The position numbers and the translations under genes were made by a program. A stretch of DNA of 10,613 nucleotides from Candidatus Roizmanbacteria bacterium (lineage in GTDB: Bacteria; Patescibacteriota; Microgenomatia; UBA1406; GWC2-37-13). Below the pieces are notes generated by a model. It had not been told where the DNA came from. It ran no database searches and saw nothing but the letters and a program-made list of their open reading frames with translations. Where the stretch lies: NCBI GenBank assembly GCA_016206365.1, contig JACQRR010000010.1:1-10613 (forward strand), read 5' to 3'. Shown in pieces: positions 1 through 6,642 of the stretch. Positions within the stretch are counted from its first letter, which is position 1. Each line of letters opens with the position of its first letter.

Positions 1-41
1 ATATTCGCGGGTATTCGCATTCATTCGTAGATTCGTATCAC
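1..41. repeat. ATTCG array with about 10-bp step, cut by the window edge
   Basis: The word ATTCG occurs at 3, 13, 23 and 31, a step of 10, 10 and 8 bases, directly before yidC. The periodic word design resembles the 7-bp and 8-bp arrays elsewhere in the window, but the word is different. The array is cut by the window edge, so its other arm, if there is one, cannot be seen. It lies where the yidC promoter or leader should be; TATCAC at 36-41 is only a weak -10 candidate. Confidence 0.45.
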
Positions 42-45
42 ATTT

Positions 46-837
46 ATGCTTTCACCAAATTTTTTCACTACTATTTTCGTTTTCCCGATACTTAATTTAT
101 TAGTCTTTTTTTATAAGATTTTTCTCTTTATAAAAATTCCAGGAGCATTTGGTTTGGCAATTATTGCCTTAACTGCTTGTATCCGCTTAATTCTTCACCC
201 TTTCTTCAAACAGCAGCTTGAGACGAGCAAAAAAATGCAAGACTTAAAACCCCATCTGGACCGTCTATCCCAGAAGCATAAACAAGATAAAAAAAAGTTA
301 CAAGAGGAACACATGAAGCTTTACCAGCAAGCAGGGATCAATCCGGCCACAGGCTGTCTCTTCATGATAGTTCAGATACCGGTTTTTATCGCTTTATATA
401 ATACACTTTCTTTGTTTTTACTTAATGGAAATGCAACAAAAATAATTGCGCAGATAAATAAAGTTGTCTACCATCCCATACTAAAAATTCAAGCAATAGA
501 TCCTTGGTTTTTTGGATTTAATTTGGCGGTGTCGCCAGCAAAATCAGGTCAGTGGTATTATTATTTACTACCTATAATAACAGCTTTTTTACAATATTTG
601 CAGACACAAGCGATGACTCCAGCAGTTGCTACACACCCTGAGGGTGAAATGCAGAAAAAAGATGAGAAAAAAAATGAAAGCGGTGATGACTTTCAAAAAG
701 CAATGAGTACCCAGATGAAGTTCATTTTTCCTATAATGATTGGTTGGTTTTCTTATACTTTACCTGTTGGTCTGTCGTTATATTGGAACATATTTTCAAT
801 TTTTAGTATAATGCAGTACAAGAAAATTAAAAATTGA
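46..837 (+). CDS. yidC: YidC/Oxa1-family membrane protein insertase
   Basis: Inserts and folds proteins in the cytoplasmic membrane, alone or with SecYEG. The 263-aa protein is the short form without the large periplasmic domain of proteobacterial YidC. Hydrophobic helices lie near residues 8-28 and 31-50. The second carries Arg47, which fits the conserved groove arginine (CIRLILHPFF). A charged cytoplasmic hairpin at 56-95 looks like the C1 coiled coil and is followed by the family signature around INPATGC (98-104) and QIPVFIALYNTL (110-121). Further helices lie at about 170-187 and 226-256 and end in LPVGLSLYW (239-247), a typical YidC motif. A Lys/Glu-rich loop lies at 196-216. No Shine-Dalgarno sequence precedes the start. 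khpB follows, as in the conserved rnpA-yidC-jag order. The stop TGA overlaps the first bases of the inverted repeat at 836. Confidence 0.97.
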   Translation: MLSPNFFTTIFVFPILNLLVFFYKIFLFIKIPGAFGLAIIALTACIRLILHPFFKQQLETSKKMQDLKPHLDRLSQKHKQDKKKLQEEHMKLYQQAGINPATGCLFMIVQIPVFIALYNTLSLFLLNGNATKIIAQINKVVYHPILKIQAIDPWFFGFNLAVSPAKSGQWYYYLLPIITAFLQYLQTQAMTPAVATHPEGEMQKKDEKKNESGDDFQKAMSTQMKFIFPIMIGWFSYTLPVGLSLYWNIFSIFSIMQYKKIKN

Positions 838-936
838 CGGTAGAGGGTAGAAGATGGAAGATAGAAAATAGAAAAAAATCCATCTCCAATCTTCCATACT
901 CAAAATTCTACCTTCTATCTTCGATCACCCATCGTC
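836..936. repeat. Empty heptad-armed palindromic cassette
   Basis: Two inverted arms almost fill this 101-bp element. The left arm (836-877) reads as six 7-bp units beginning GACGGTA, GAGGGTA. The right arm (881-936), read on the minus strand, gives eight 7-bp units beginning GACGATG and including GAAGATA, GAAGGTA. Only 3 bp separate the arms, so RNA or single-stranded DNA could fold into a long imperfect hairpin. The unit consensus is about GAAGRTA, the same as the arms of the gene-bearing cassettes at 8300-8793 and 9457-10159. The yidC stop codon overlaps its first two bases. It could act as a yidC transcript end, but it lacks a clean GC-rich stem with a U-tract, so that role is inference. 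Confidence 0.8.
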
Positions 937-954
937 TGTATTATATTTTAAAAT

Positions 955-1428
955 ATGGATAAAATTCAAACAATCAAATCCGAGACAGAAGAGTTATTAA
1001 AAAAGATGATCGATAAGTTCGAAATTGAGGTAACACAAGATGAAGATATCTTCCATGTCGTTATCAAGACAGAAGATGAGGTTCCAACTGTGATTGGACG
1101 ACACGGTGAGACTATCCGCGCCTTGCAAAAAATTTTAGAAGTTATCTTGTATAAAAAATTCGGCGAGCCAGTCGATCTTCTGGTAAATGTCAACGATTAT
1201 AGAGAGAAACAAATAGAACGCCTCGAAGGCATAGCAAAAGAAATAGCTGACCGTGTCAAAAATGAGAATCGGGAGGTGCCTTTGCGTTCATTCTCCTCCT
1301 ATGAAAGAAAAATAATCCACGAATATATAGCCAAAAATTACCCTGGCCTTACTTCTTACTCCGTTGGTGAGGGAAGAGACAGACAGCTCATGGTCGCCCC
1401 GAAAAAAGAAGAACAGACTTCGGAATAA
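955..1428 (+). CDS. khpB: KhpB/Jag RNA-binding protein (KH plus R3H domains)
   Basis: A cytoplasmic RNA-binding protein of the Jag/EloR/KhpB family, which in other bacteria partners KhpA and affects cell elongation, division and sRNA or mRNA handling. The 157-aa protein has a KH domain at about 25-82 with the GxxG loop GRHG at 48-51 (VIGRHGETIRALQ). An R3H domain at about 95-150 carries the RxxxH signature (Arg118, His122) and ends in SVGEGRDRQLMVAP. The N-terminal Jag_N domain of longer homologues is absent; only a short acidic helix precedes the KH domain. No Shine-Dalgarno sequence is seen. A possible -10 (TATATT, 942-947) ends 7 nt before the ATG, as at other genes here. The palindromic cassette at 836-936 separates it from yidC. 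Confidence 0.94.
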   Translation: MDKIQTIKSETEELLKKMIDKFEIEVTQDEDIFHVVIKTEDEVPTVIGRHGETIRALQKILEVILYKKFGEPVDLLVNVNDYREKQIERLEGIAKEIADRVKNENREVPLRSFSSYERKIIHEYIAKNYPGLTSYSVGEGRDRQLMVAPKKEEQTSE

Positions 1429-1459
1429 ATCTCCTGTAAAATGAAATTTAGACAGAAAG

Positions 1460-1488
1460 TTGACAATTGTATCCCATAGTACTATAAT
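1460..1488 (+). promoter_or_regulatory. Perfect-consensus sigma-70 promoter, leaderless
   Basis: TTGACA at 1460-1465 and TATAAT at 1483-1488 are separated by exactly 17 bp, so both boxes match the housekeeping consensus fully. The -10 box ends 5 nt before the ATG at 1494. Transcription is therefore expected to begin at or next to the A of the start codon, giving a leaderless mRNA. No Shine-Dalgarno sequence is present. Confidence 0.88.
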
Positions 1489-1493
1489 TCAAT

Positions 1494-1712
1494 ATGTATC
1501 CCCAAAAAAGAAGTAATTTAGTAAAAAAAGCCCTTCTTTTCCTTCCGATACTCATCGTTATCCCTTTTGTTGTCACGTTTGATACTCTTGTTTACTTCAT
1601 TACCCGACCGTCTTGTCTCAGCTGCGGAAATCTGCTAGAGTTTCTAAAGACAGCGTCGCTGACAGTATTTTTAGTTGGAAATGTAGGTTATAAGTTTAAG
1701 CAGAAAAAATGA
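1494..1712 (+). CDS. Small two-helix membrane protein with a CxxC motif, unknown function
   Basis: A 72-aa protein not assigned to a family. After a basic N-terminus (KRSNLVKK), hydrophobic segments lie at about 12-36 and 48-66, joined by a short loop with the motif PSCLSCGN (CxxC at 41-44). The C-terminus is basic (GYKFKQKK). Positive charges at both ends suggest both termini are cytoplasmic with the CxxC loop outside. The start fits the perfect promoter just upstream, with an ATG at about +1. Its stop overlaps the next start by 4 bp (ATGA). A near copy of its 3' end lies at 2163-2194, just before the 1159-aa gene, so the two genes were probably adjacent before the intervening DNA arrived. 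The product may be an accessory part of the envelope block downstream; that is inference. Confidence 0.72.
   Translation: MYPQKRSNLVKKALLFLPILIVIPFVVTFDTLVYFITRPSCLSCGNLLEFLKTASLTVFLVGNVGYKFKQKK
1681..1712 (+). repeat. Left copy of a 32-bp direct repeat (3' end of the 72-aa gene)
   Basis: This stretch encodes the last residues and stop of the 72-aa protein. It matches 2163-2194 at 27 of 32 positions, the first 16 bases (ATGTAGGTTATAAGTT) being identical. The two copies bracket about 450 bp holding the DUF3800-type fragment and the 8-bp-unit array. Confidence 0.8.
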
Positions 1713-1930
1713 AAAAAATAACAATTTTTATCGACGAATCAGGTACATTACCAGATCCTAAGGATAAAGTAGTTATTGTTGCTGCAGTAGGCACTGAAAT
1801 TCCTCACAAATTAATAGAGGTGGTTAAATCAATTAGAAAATATTTAAAATCCAAAAAAAATATATCAAACGAGATTAAATTCTATAGATCTGAAAAATTT
1901 TTTGCTAAAAAAATGTCTGAACCGGCGTGA
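1709..1930 (+). pseudogene. Truncated DUF3800-family protein (N-terminal part only)
   Basis: The 73-aa product begins MKKITIFIDESGTL. The (F/Y)xDESG motif near the start (residues 7-12 here) and the later EIKFYR segment (55-60) are hallmarks of DUF3800 proteins, which usually run to about 200-300 residues and are thought to have an RNase H-like fold. Everything after about residue 61 is unrelated sequence ending at a TGA (FFAKKMSEPA), so the gene is probably a broken remnant lacking most of the fold. Its ATG overlaps the 72-aa gene's TGA (ATGA), so it may still be translated by coupling. It lies inside the segment bracketed by the 32-bp direct repeats, consistent with a foreign insertion. Confidence 0.7.
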
Positions 1931-1998
1931 ACGCCCATCCAGACAATTATTTTTATACCATATGAAAAACAATTTGTCAACCAGAAAAAACTATTTCT

Positions 1999-2159
1999 TA
2001 ATAGTTAAATGGCTATATGGTTAAATGGTTAAGATTAGAAGAAATAAATTTTTTGATTAAAATTACAGAAGAAAAATTGGAGAGATAAAAAAATGGCTAA
2101 GTGGTTGCATAGTTAAATAGTTTCAAAAGCCATGCAGCCATTTAGCTATGTAACTATGT
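1999..2159. repeat. Arrays of exact 8-bp units, with inverted arms
   Basis: Three blocks of four octamers each can be read without slippage. Block 1 is at 1999-2030 (units such as AAATGGCT, ATATGGTT), block 2 at 2091-2122 (AAATGGCT, AAGTGGTT), and block 3 at 2128-2159 in reverse orientation (ACATAGTT, AAATGGCT on the minus strand). The consensus is about NNATRGYT. Blocks 2 and 3 are inverted with a 5-bp loop; blocks 1 and 3 are inverted around about 97 bp of A-rich sequence. The design matches the heptad-armed cassettes but the word and step differ. The right end stops 3 bp before the 32-bp repeat copy at 2163. The 265-bp gap between genes here holds nothing else recognisable. Confidence 0.75.
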
Positions 2160-2162
2160 TTC

Positions 2163-2194
2163 ATGTAGGTTATAAGTTAAAAGGGAAAAAATAA
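2163..2194 (+). repeat. Right copy of the 32-bp direct repeat; relic of the 72-aa gene's 3' end
   Basis: Read in frame it gives VGYKLKGKK and a TAA, matching the end of the 72-aa protein (VGYKFKQKK, then TGA). The stop lies one base before the ATG of the 1159-aa gene. AAGGG at 2181-2185 is the only Shine-Dalgarno-like sequence of note for that gene, about 10 nt from its start. Homology to the 72-aa gene stops abruptly at the left end, where the octamer array ends. Confidence 0.78.
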
Positions 2195-2195
2195 T

Positions 2196-5100
2196 ATGGA
2201 TCCTAGAGTAGAAGCATTAAATAAAGCGACAATTGTAGAAACGATTATAGAAGCAACAGATAGTATAAATAAAGAGGTGCAGGCTGCTCAAGCTAATCCT
2301 TTATTGCTGAATATATTAATAACAAAGTTAAGGCAAGAACTAAAATATGCAGAAGCTCCTGCAAAGGATTTTATAGTGAATGAAAAAAAAGCAACAAGAG
2401 GAGAAGCAATCCCGTCCAAACAAGGAGAAGCAGCTTTTGCGCTTCGAACAGTCATAAGAGCAGTGGAAGCAGCTAAAAAAGGAATAGTAGTTTCAAAAAC
2501 TACTCAAGGACAGGAGTTGTTAGTTAAACTTGGTGAGAAAAGCTATACTTCATTTTCGGTTGCATCAGCTATCGAAGCAAATCTGGCTGATTATTTAATA
2601 GGAAATAAAAATATAACAGTAAGCGCTCAACCCGGAGTAAAATCAGATTTTGAACGTGCTTTCGAAAATCTTAGGTCTGACAGTATAACGGCAGCCAAGC
2701 TAATAGGTGATTCAATTATTTCATTAGCAAGAGATGGAAAAATTCCCGGCCTTACAGAAGAAGTGGCAAAAGTTAAATTTAAGGTGGAAGAAGAAGGCAA
2801 AGGGGCTGAAAAATCGAGGAGAGAACTTAACGAAAGAGAAAATCTCATTCGACTACTGCAAATTAACCCAAATTACATAAGAACCGAAGAACAGTGGGAA
2901 ATATTAAAAGCAATAAGCTCACCAGAGAACTTTAAAGAATTTGTCCAAAAAATCGAGAAAGAGATGGGAGAAAAACCAGAAATAAGAGGATTACGTACTG
3001 AAGATTTTGAGAAGAAATTATCTGAACAAATAGAACTTAAGATTGCTTTATTCTTCGACCATCTTTTTGCTCACCTGGATAAGTCAAAGCCAACAAAATT
3101 CTATAGAGAAGTCACCCAAGAAGATCCATTTTACGGCTTCCAGGTAGTTTTTGACCGGTTAAATATTCAACTGAGTCAGTTAGCCGATCAATTTGAAGCT
3201 TCAACTGATCCTGAAATAAAAGAATTTTTGAAAAAAAGATTATTTAAAAAAAGCGAAGAGAGATTCGATGAGGAAAGGGTTTATGGAGAAAATAAAATAA
3301 AATACACAGGTGATAGAATCAGACCATTACCTGTACGATTCGAGTCAAAGAACATTGCTGATTTTATAAATTACTTGAGAATATTAACGAGTCATGAACA
3401 AGAGCTAAGAGAGTTTGGTCATAACGTAAAGGCAATGTATTTTCAGCCGGCAAAGGAAGGAGGGTTTTATGCCCAGTTAGCAAATTATGTAGAGATCATG
3501 AGAACCTCGGATATAGACCAATTTATGGCTTTACCGGATAGTGAAATATATATGATAGCTTTCTCACTCTACAACGGTTTTATGCAAGAAGAATATGCAA
3601 AATATGATTGGATGCATCCCTCATCACTTCTAGTCAAAATCTTTAGTCACACAAACAAAGTAGAAGATGAAATCTTAGAAACTCTAAAAAACGAATATAA
3701 GGATAAAGGAGTTGATGAATGGCGGTTAAGAAGAGCTGTTTCACTAGCCGTTGCTTCTTCACTCGGTATTTTTATGACAGATGTTGAGAACGCATCCTAT
3801 GCGGATCCAAACCTTAATCCAGATGGTACACCTGCTTATGCTTCTTTTTGGAGAAATGATACTGCTTCTCTTACTCCTTTGAATCCTTTTCCTCATGTAT
3901 TTTGGCGCTGGCAGGCAGAGAGAAGTTTGATGGCTGATCTTCTTTTTCTTCCGGTTGGAGGAAAACTGCCAGGACTATTCAATGCTTGGGATCATCGGGT
4001 AGTCTTTGAAGAGATGCAGAAGTATAGAGAATCCTACGCTCAAAGAAGCCTTAATCCTCTGGCTGATGGAAGGAAACGCTTAATAGAGATTATGAATATT
4101 GCCAGAGGCGGTGGTCCTATCTCACGCTCGGGGTGGAGAACTTTTTTTGCTTATGACGAGTGGTTAATTTTTGAAAAAGAAGGTGGATTAGTAACAGATA
4201 AACTAAACTATCTTGAGTCCTGGAAGTCGATTGAAAATATTGGTTTTGAAGTTTTATTTAATTATATTGCTAAGTACGACAAAAGTAAGGTAGCTTTTTT
4301 TAATCATAATAAAGACATCAAAGAAAACATTAGAGCTACAGTTATTGATCAACGGAAAGATTTTTTTAAGCATATTTATAGTAAGTATTTAAATACTCAA
4401 GCAACCGATGCAGAATTTAATAAGTTTTTTGACGCTTTAGTTAAAGAAGCAGAAGAAAGTGACAAGCCAGAGAACGTCTATAAATTGGCTGTTTATAAAG
4501 CGCTTACAGGCGTACTTAAAGCAAGAGTTCCAACTAAGTTTTTGAGGCTTGAAAGAGGCAGGCTTACTAAAGGAGGAAAAGAAGCAAGGCTTTGGGATAG
4601 CATTCAGAATGAGCTGGGAATATCAGTTCAAGAATTCGATAGGATCATAAAGTACGTCATATTAGGAGAGAGTCTTCTTAGACAAAAAGTTTCACAAAAG
4701 ATGATAAAGTGGTTAGAAGATAATCCGAAAAAAAAATTTAACGAGTTTGAAGTAGATTATCGCTTAACTGAAGACGAATTAGGAAGTCTCCTTAGAGGAA
4801 AAGCTACAGATGATGATATTAATCTTGCCAAAAGAGCCTTGAGACTGCTGTTAAATAAAGTAAATGATAGTTACCTTAAGAATTTTGCTGAAAAATTAGA
4901 GGCAAGAAATACGCCTTACGTCTATACAGATCTTCCATTCGCTGTTGCACCCGAGGAATTAGAAATGAGGCTGATAAATTTTCGAACAGCTGGTCCGCGA
5001 GTTTTATCCAGATTAATGACTTGGAATAGCAAGGCAGAGACAGTGATCGCAAAACACCTCGAGCATTTTTTTGAATATCTTCAAGAGACATCTATTAACG

Positions 5101-5675
5101 GTAAGCATGATACTTCAGAAATTGTAAAAGCCATACAAGAAATTCAAGTAGCTATCGAGGCAGAACACGGTAAAGAACAAGCTTATAATGTAGCTTACGA
5201 TCTGGCTGCAGTTACGATCTCTTTCTTTAAAAAAGACACTATCTCAAGATTCCTTTTAGCAAAACCATTTTTGATAGGAAGAAAGAACTCGTTGGCAGCA
5301 GAGTATGCCGGAACGTTAAGGGGAGTATGGGAGTGGGAAGCAGATGAGATTAACCGATTTGTATATGAACTTGAGAGGCGTAGAATTTTACCTAAAGAGC
5401 CATATGATTTGAGTAAGGGAGATATTTATACTTATACTGAACAACCAAAAGAAATTAATCTTTTTGGGAAAAAGTTTAAGCTTGGAGGAAGAAAAGACAA
5501 AAGAGAGCCTGATTATAGCTATTTTGGTGGCAAACTTAGAAAAGAATTTGGCGGAGCTTTGGTGCACCAAGCATGGGAGGTTTTAAATACACTAGTTCCA
5601 TTGTTTTTACTCTATTTATTATATAGGTTTATAAAGGAAGCATTAGCAGAGGCAGAAGGAAAGAAAAAACAATAA
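2196..5675 (+). CDS. Large protein of unknown family with a C-terminal membrane anchor
   Basis: A 1159-aa protein I cannot assign to a family. It has no signal peptide and a predominantly helical, charge-rich sequence. Stretches such as 200-225 and 740-790 are rich in Lys/Glu and may be coiled. A middle part at about 540-690 is rich in Trp, Phe and Pro (for example PFPHVFWRWQAERSLM), suggesting a folded core or membrane-proximal surface. One clear hydrophobic helix lies near the end (about 1129-1146, LNTLVPLFLLYLLYRF), followed by a basic tail ending GKKKQ. It is probably tail-anchored, with the bulk in the cytoplasm. No Walker A or other nucleotide-binding motif was found by eye. It is followed after 39 bp by the pilin-like gene and faces the VirB6-like gene, so a role on the inner face of a secretion or pilus-like complex is plausible but inferred. 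ATG 2196 is chosen because it directly follows the relic stop and an AAGGG. Confidence 0.85.
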   Translation: MDPRVEALNKATIVETIIEATDSINKEVQAAQANPLLLNILITKLRQELKYAEAPAKDFIVNEKKATRGEAIPSKQGEAAFALRTVIRAVEAAKKGIVVSKTTQGQELLVKLGEKSYTSFSVASAIEANLADYLIGNKNITVSAQPGVKSDFERAFENLRSDSITAAKLIGDSIISLARDGKIPGLTEEVAKVKFKVEEEGKGAEKSRRELNERENLIRLLQINPNYIRTEEQWEILKAISSPENFKEFVQKIEKEMGEKPEIRGLRTEDFEKKLSEQIELKIALFFDHLFAHLDKSKPTKFYREVTQEDPFYGFQVVFDRLNIQLSQLADQFEASTDPEIKEFLKKRLFKKSEERFDEERVYGENKIKYTGDRIRPLPVRFESKNIADFINYLRILTSHEQELREFGHNVKAMYFQPAKEGGFYAQLANYVEIMRTSDIDQFMALPDSEIYMIAFSLYNGFMQEEYAKYDWMHPSSLLVKIFSHTNKVEDEILETLKNEYKDKGVDEWRLRRAVSLAVASSLGIFMTDVENASYADPNLNPDGTPAYASFWRNDTASLTPLNPFPHVFWRWQAERSLMADLLFLPVGGKLPGLFNAWDHRVVFEEMQKYRESYAQRSLNPLADGRKRLIEIMNIARGGGPISRSGWRTFFAYDEWLIFEKEGGLVTDKLNYLESWKSIENIGFEVLFNYIAKYDKSKVAFFNHNKDIKENIRATVIDQRKDFFKHIYSKYLNTQATDAEFNKFFDALVKEAEESDKPENVYKLAVYKALTGVLKARVPTKFLRLERGRLTKGGKEARLWDSIQNELGISVQEFDRIIKYVILGESLLRQKVSQKMIKWLEDNPKKKFNEFEVDYRLTEDELGSLLRGKATDDDINLAKRALRLLLNKVNDSYLKNFAEKLEARNTPYVYTDLPFAVAPEELEMRLINFRTAGPRVLSRLMTWNSKAETVIAKHLEHFFEYLQETSINGKHDTSEIVKAIQEIQVAIEAEHGKEQAYNVAYDLAAVTISFFKKDTISRFLLAKPFLIGRKNSLAAEYAGTLRGVWEWEADEINRFVYELERRRILPKEPYDLSKGDIYTYTEQPKEINLFGKKFKLGGRKDKREPDYSYFGGKLRKEFGGALVHQAWEVLNTLVPLFLLYLLYRFIKEALAEAEGKKKQ

Positions 5676-5679
5676 ACAC

Positions 5680-5708
5680 TTGAGTTTTTTGGTTTTTTAA
5701 AGTGTAAT
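5680..5708 (+). promoter_or_regulatory. Promoter of the pilin-like gene, leaderless
   Basis: TTGAGT at 5680-5685 and TGTAAT at 5703-5708 are spaced by 17 bp, and the -10 box ends 6 nt before the ATG at 5715, predicting a start at or near +1. A 6-bp inverted repeat (ACACTT 5676-5681 and AAGTGT 5700-5705) overlaps both boxes and could be an operator or chance. Confidence 0.65.
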
Positions 5709-5714
5709 AAAAGT

Positions 5715-6623
5715 ATGAAGAAATTTTTTTTTGTTATTTTTTTAATCTTGTTGTTTCTGGCTGTTATTAGTAAAAATTCTGCCTATGCTGGTCCAGACTG
5801 TGATGCTTTAACAGGAACGTGTAAACTCTGTGACACTACTGTAGAAGACGATAGAGGAATACTAGATTGTCCAATGCTTGGAACACAGACAAGATGTTGT
5901 GTTCCGAAAAGTGCTGCACCTGCAACTTCCCCCGCTCCTACAGGAATACCCAAAATTTCTGGCATAGATTGCGGAGATGCAGAAGCTAGTGATCCTGAAG
6001 TTAGAAAATGCTGTCTATCAAAAAATTTATTGTTAAGAGATTTCAGATTACCAGAATTTGGCTGCCTTCTTGATATTGCAGGCGCAAAAGGGTTTTGTAT
6101 AAGTAATGTAGCAAATGGATTTATTGATTACATTTGGTCAATAGATGCAATTCAGAGTCTAAATGAAATGTTGACTCAAACAACTGAAAAAATTAATCCA
6201 TGCGTTAACGGTAATCCGAACACAACTAACTATTCAGATCCGAGTTGTTTATGTGTGGTGCAACCTGCAACAACTAAGATGTTGTGTGATAAATATTTAA
6301 AAACTTCAAAAGACTACGATTCCTGTGTTCAATGTTCAGATAAAGGAGTATGGACAGGTGTTGGCTGTGTTTATTCTGACTTTGGAAGGTTTATCACTGA
6401 AAAAATATTTGGGTGGGGAATAGGTTTAGCGGGATTAATAGCTTTACTATGTATTATTTATTCCGCCATTATAATGCAGACTTCAAGCGGCAATCCGGAA
6501 AGAATTAAAAAAGCCCAAGAGACTCTAACTTCATGCATTATGGGTTTGATGATAATTATTTTTTCAGTATTTATTTTAAAATTAATTGGTATAGATATTC
6601 TTAAGATTCCCAGCTTTAAATAA
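5715..6623 (+). CDS. Secreted cysteine-rich protein with a C-terminal VirB2/TrbC-like pilin hairpin
   Basis: The 302-aa protein starts with a clear signal peptide (basic KK, hydrophobic 4-20, likely cleavage after SAYA at about residue 25). The extracytoplasmic part at about 26-230 has 18 cysteines, including CC pairs and several CxxC or CxC spacings, which points to many disulphides. Residues 233-302 form two hydrophobic helices (about 233-254 and 273-295) joined by a polar loop with GNPERIKKAQETL. This helix-loop-helix, with the SGNPE segment and Lys/Gln-rich turn, matches the TrbC/VirB2 pilin style common in Patescibacteria. The protein thus looks like a pilin-type module with a large N-terminal ectodomain, or a membrane-tethered surface protein of the same system. 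Its own promoter and the convergent VirB6-like gene support a shared secretion or pilus role. The family match is from memory of the motif. Confidence 0.78.
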   Translation: MKKFFFVIFLILLFLAVISKNSAYAGPDCDALTGTCKLCDTTVEDDRGILDCPMLGTQTRCCVPKSAAPATSPAPTGIPKISGIDCGDAEASDPEVRKCCLSKNLLLRDFRLPEFGCLLDIAGAKGFCISNVANGFIDYIWSIDAIQSLNEMLTQTTEKINPCVNGNPNTTNYSDPSCLCVVQPATTKMLCDKYLKTSKDYDSCVQCSDKGVWTGVGCVYSDFGRFITEKIFGWGIGLAGLIALLCIIYSAIIMQTSSGNPERIKKAQETLTSCIMGLMIIIFSVFILKLIGIDILKIPSFK

Positions 6624-6642
6624 AATATATGAATTTTTATTT
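6618..6642. terminator. Possible bidirectional A/T stem between convergent genes
   Basis: AAATAAAA (6618-6625) and TTTTATTT (6635-6642) form an 8-bp stem around a 9-nt loop in the short gap between the convergent pilin-like and VirB6-like genes. The stem has no G or C, so it would be weak. The U-rich run on either strand and the position are the only support. Confidence 0.3.

Noticed and set aside
836..936. Repeat arrays as a CRISPR array
   Set aside because: Units are 7 or 8 bp, directly adjacent and degenerate, with no spacers, and no cas gene is present.
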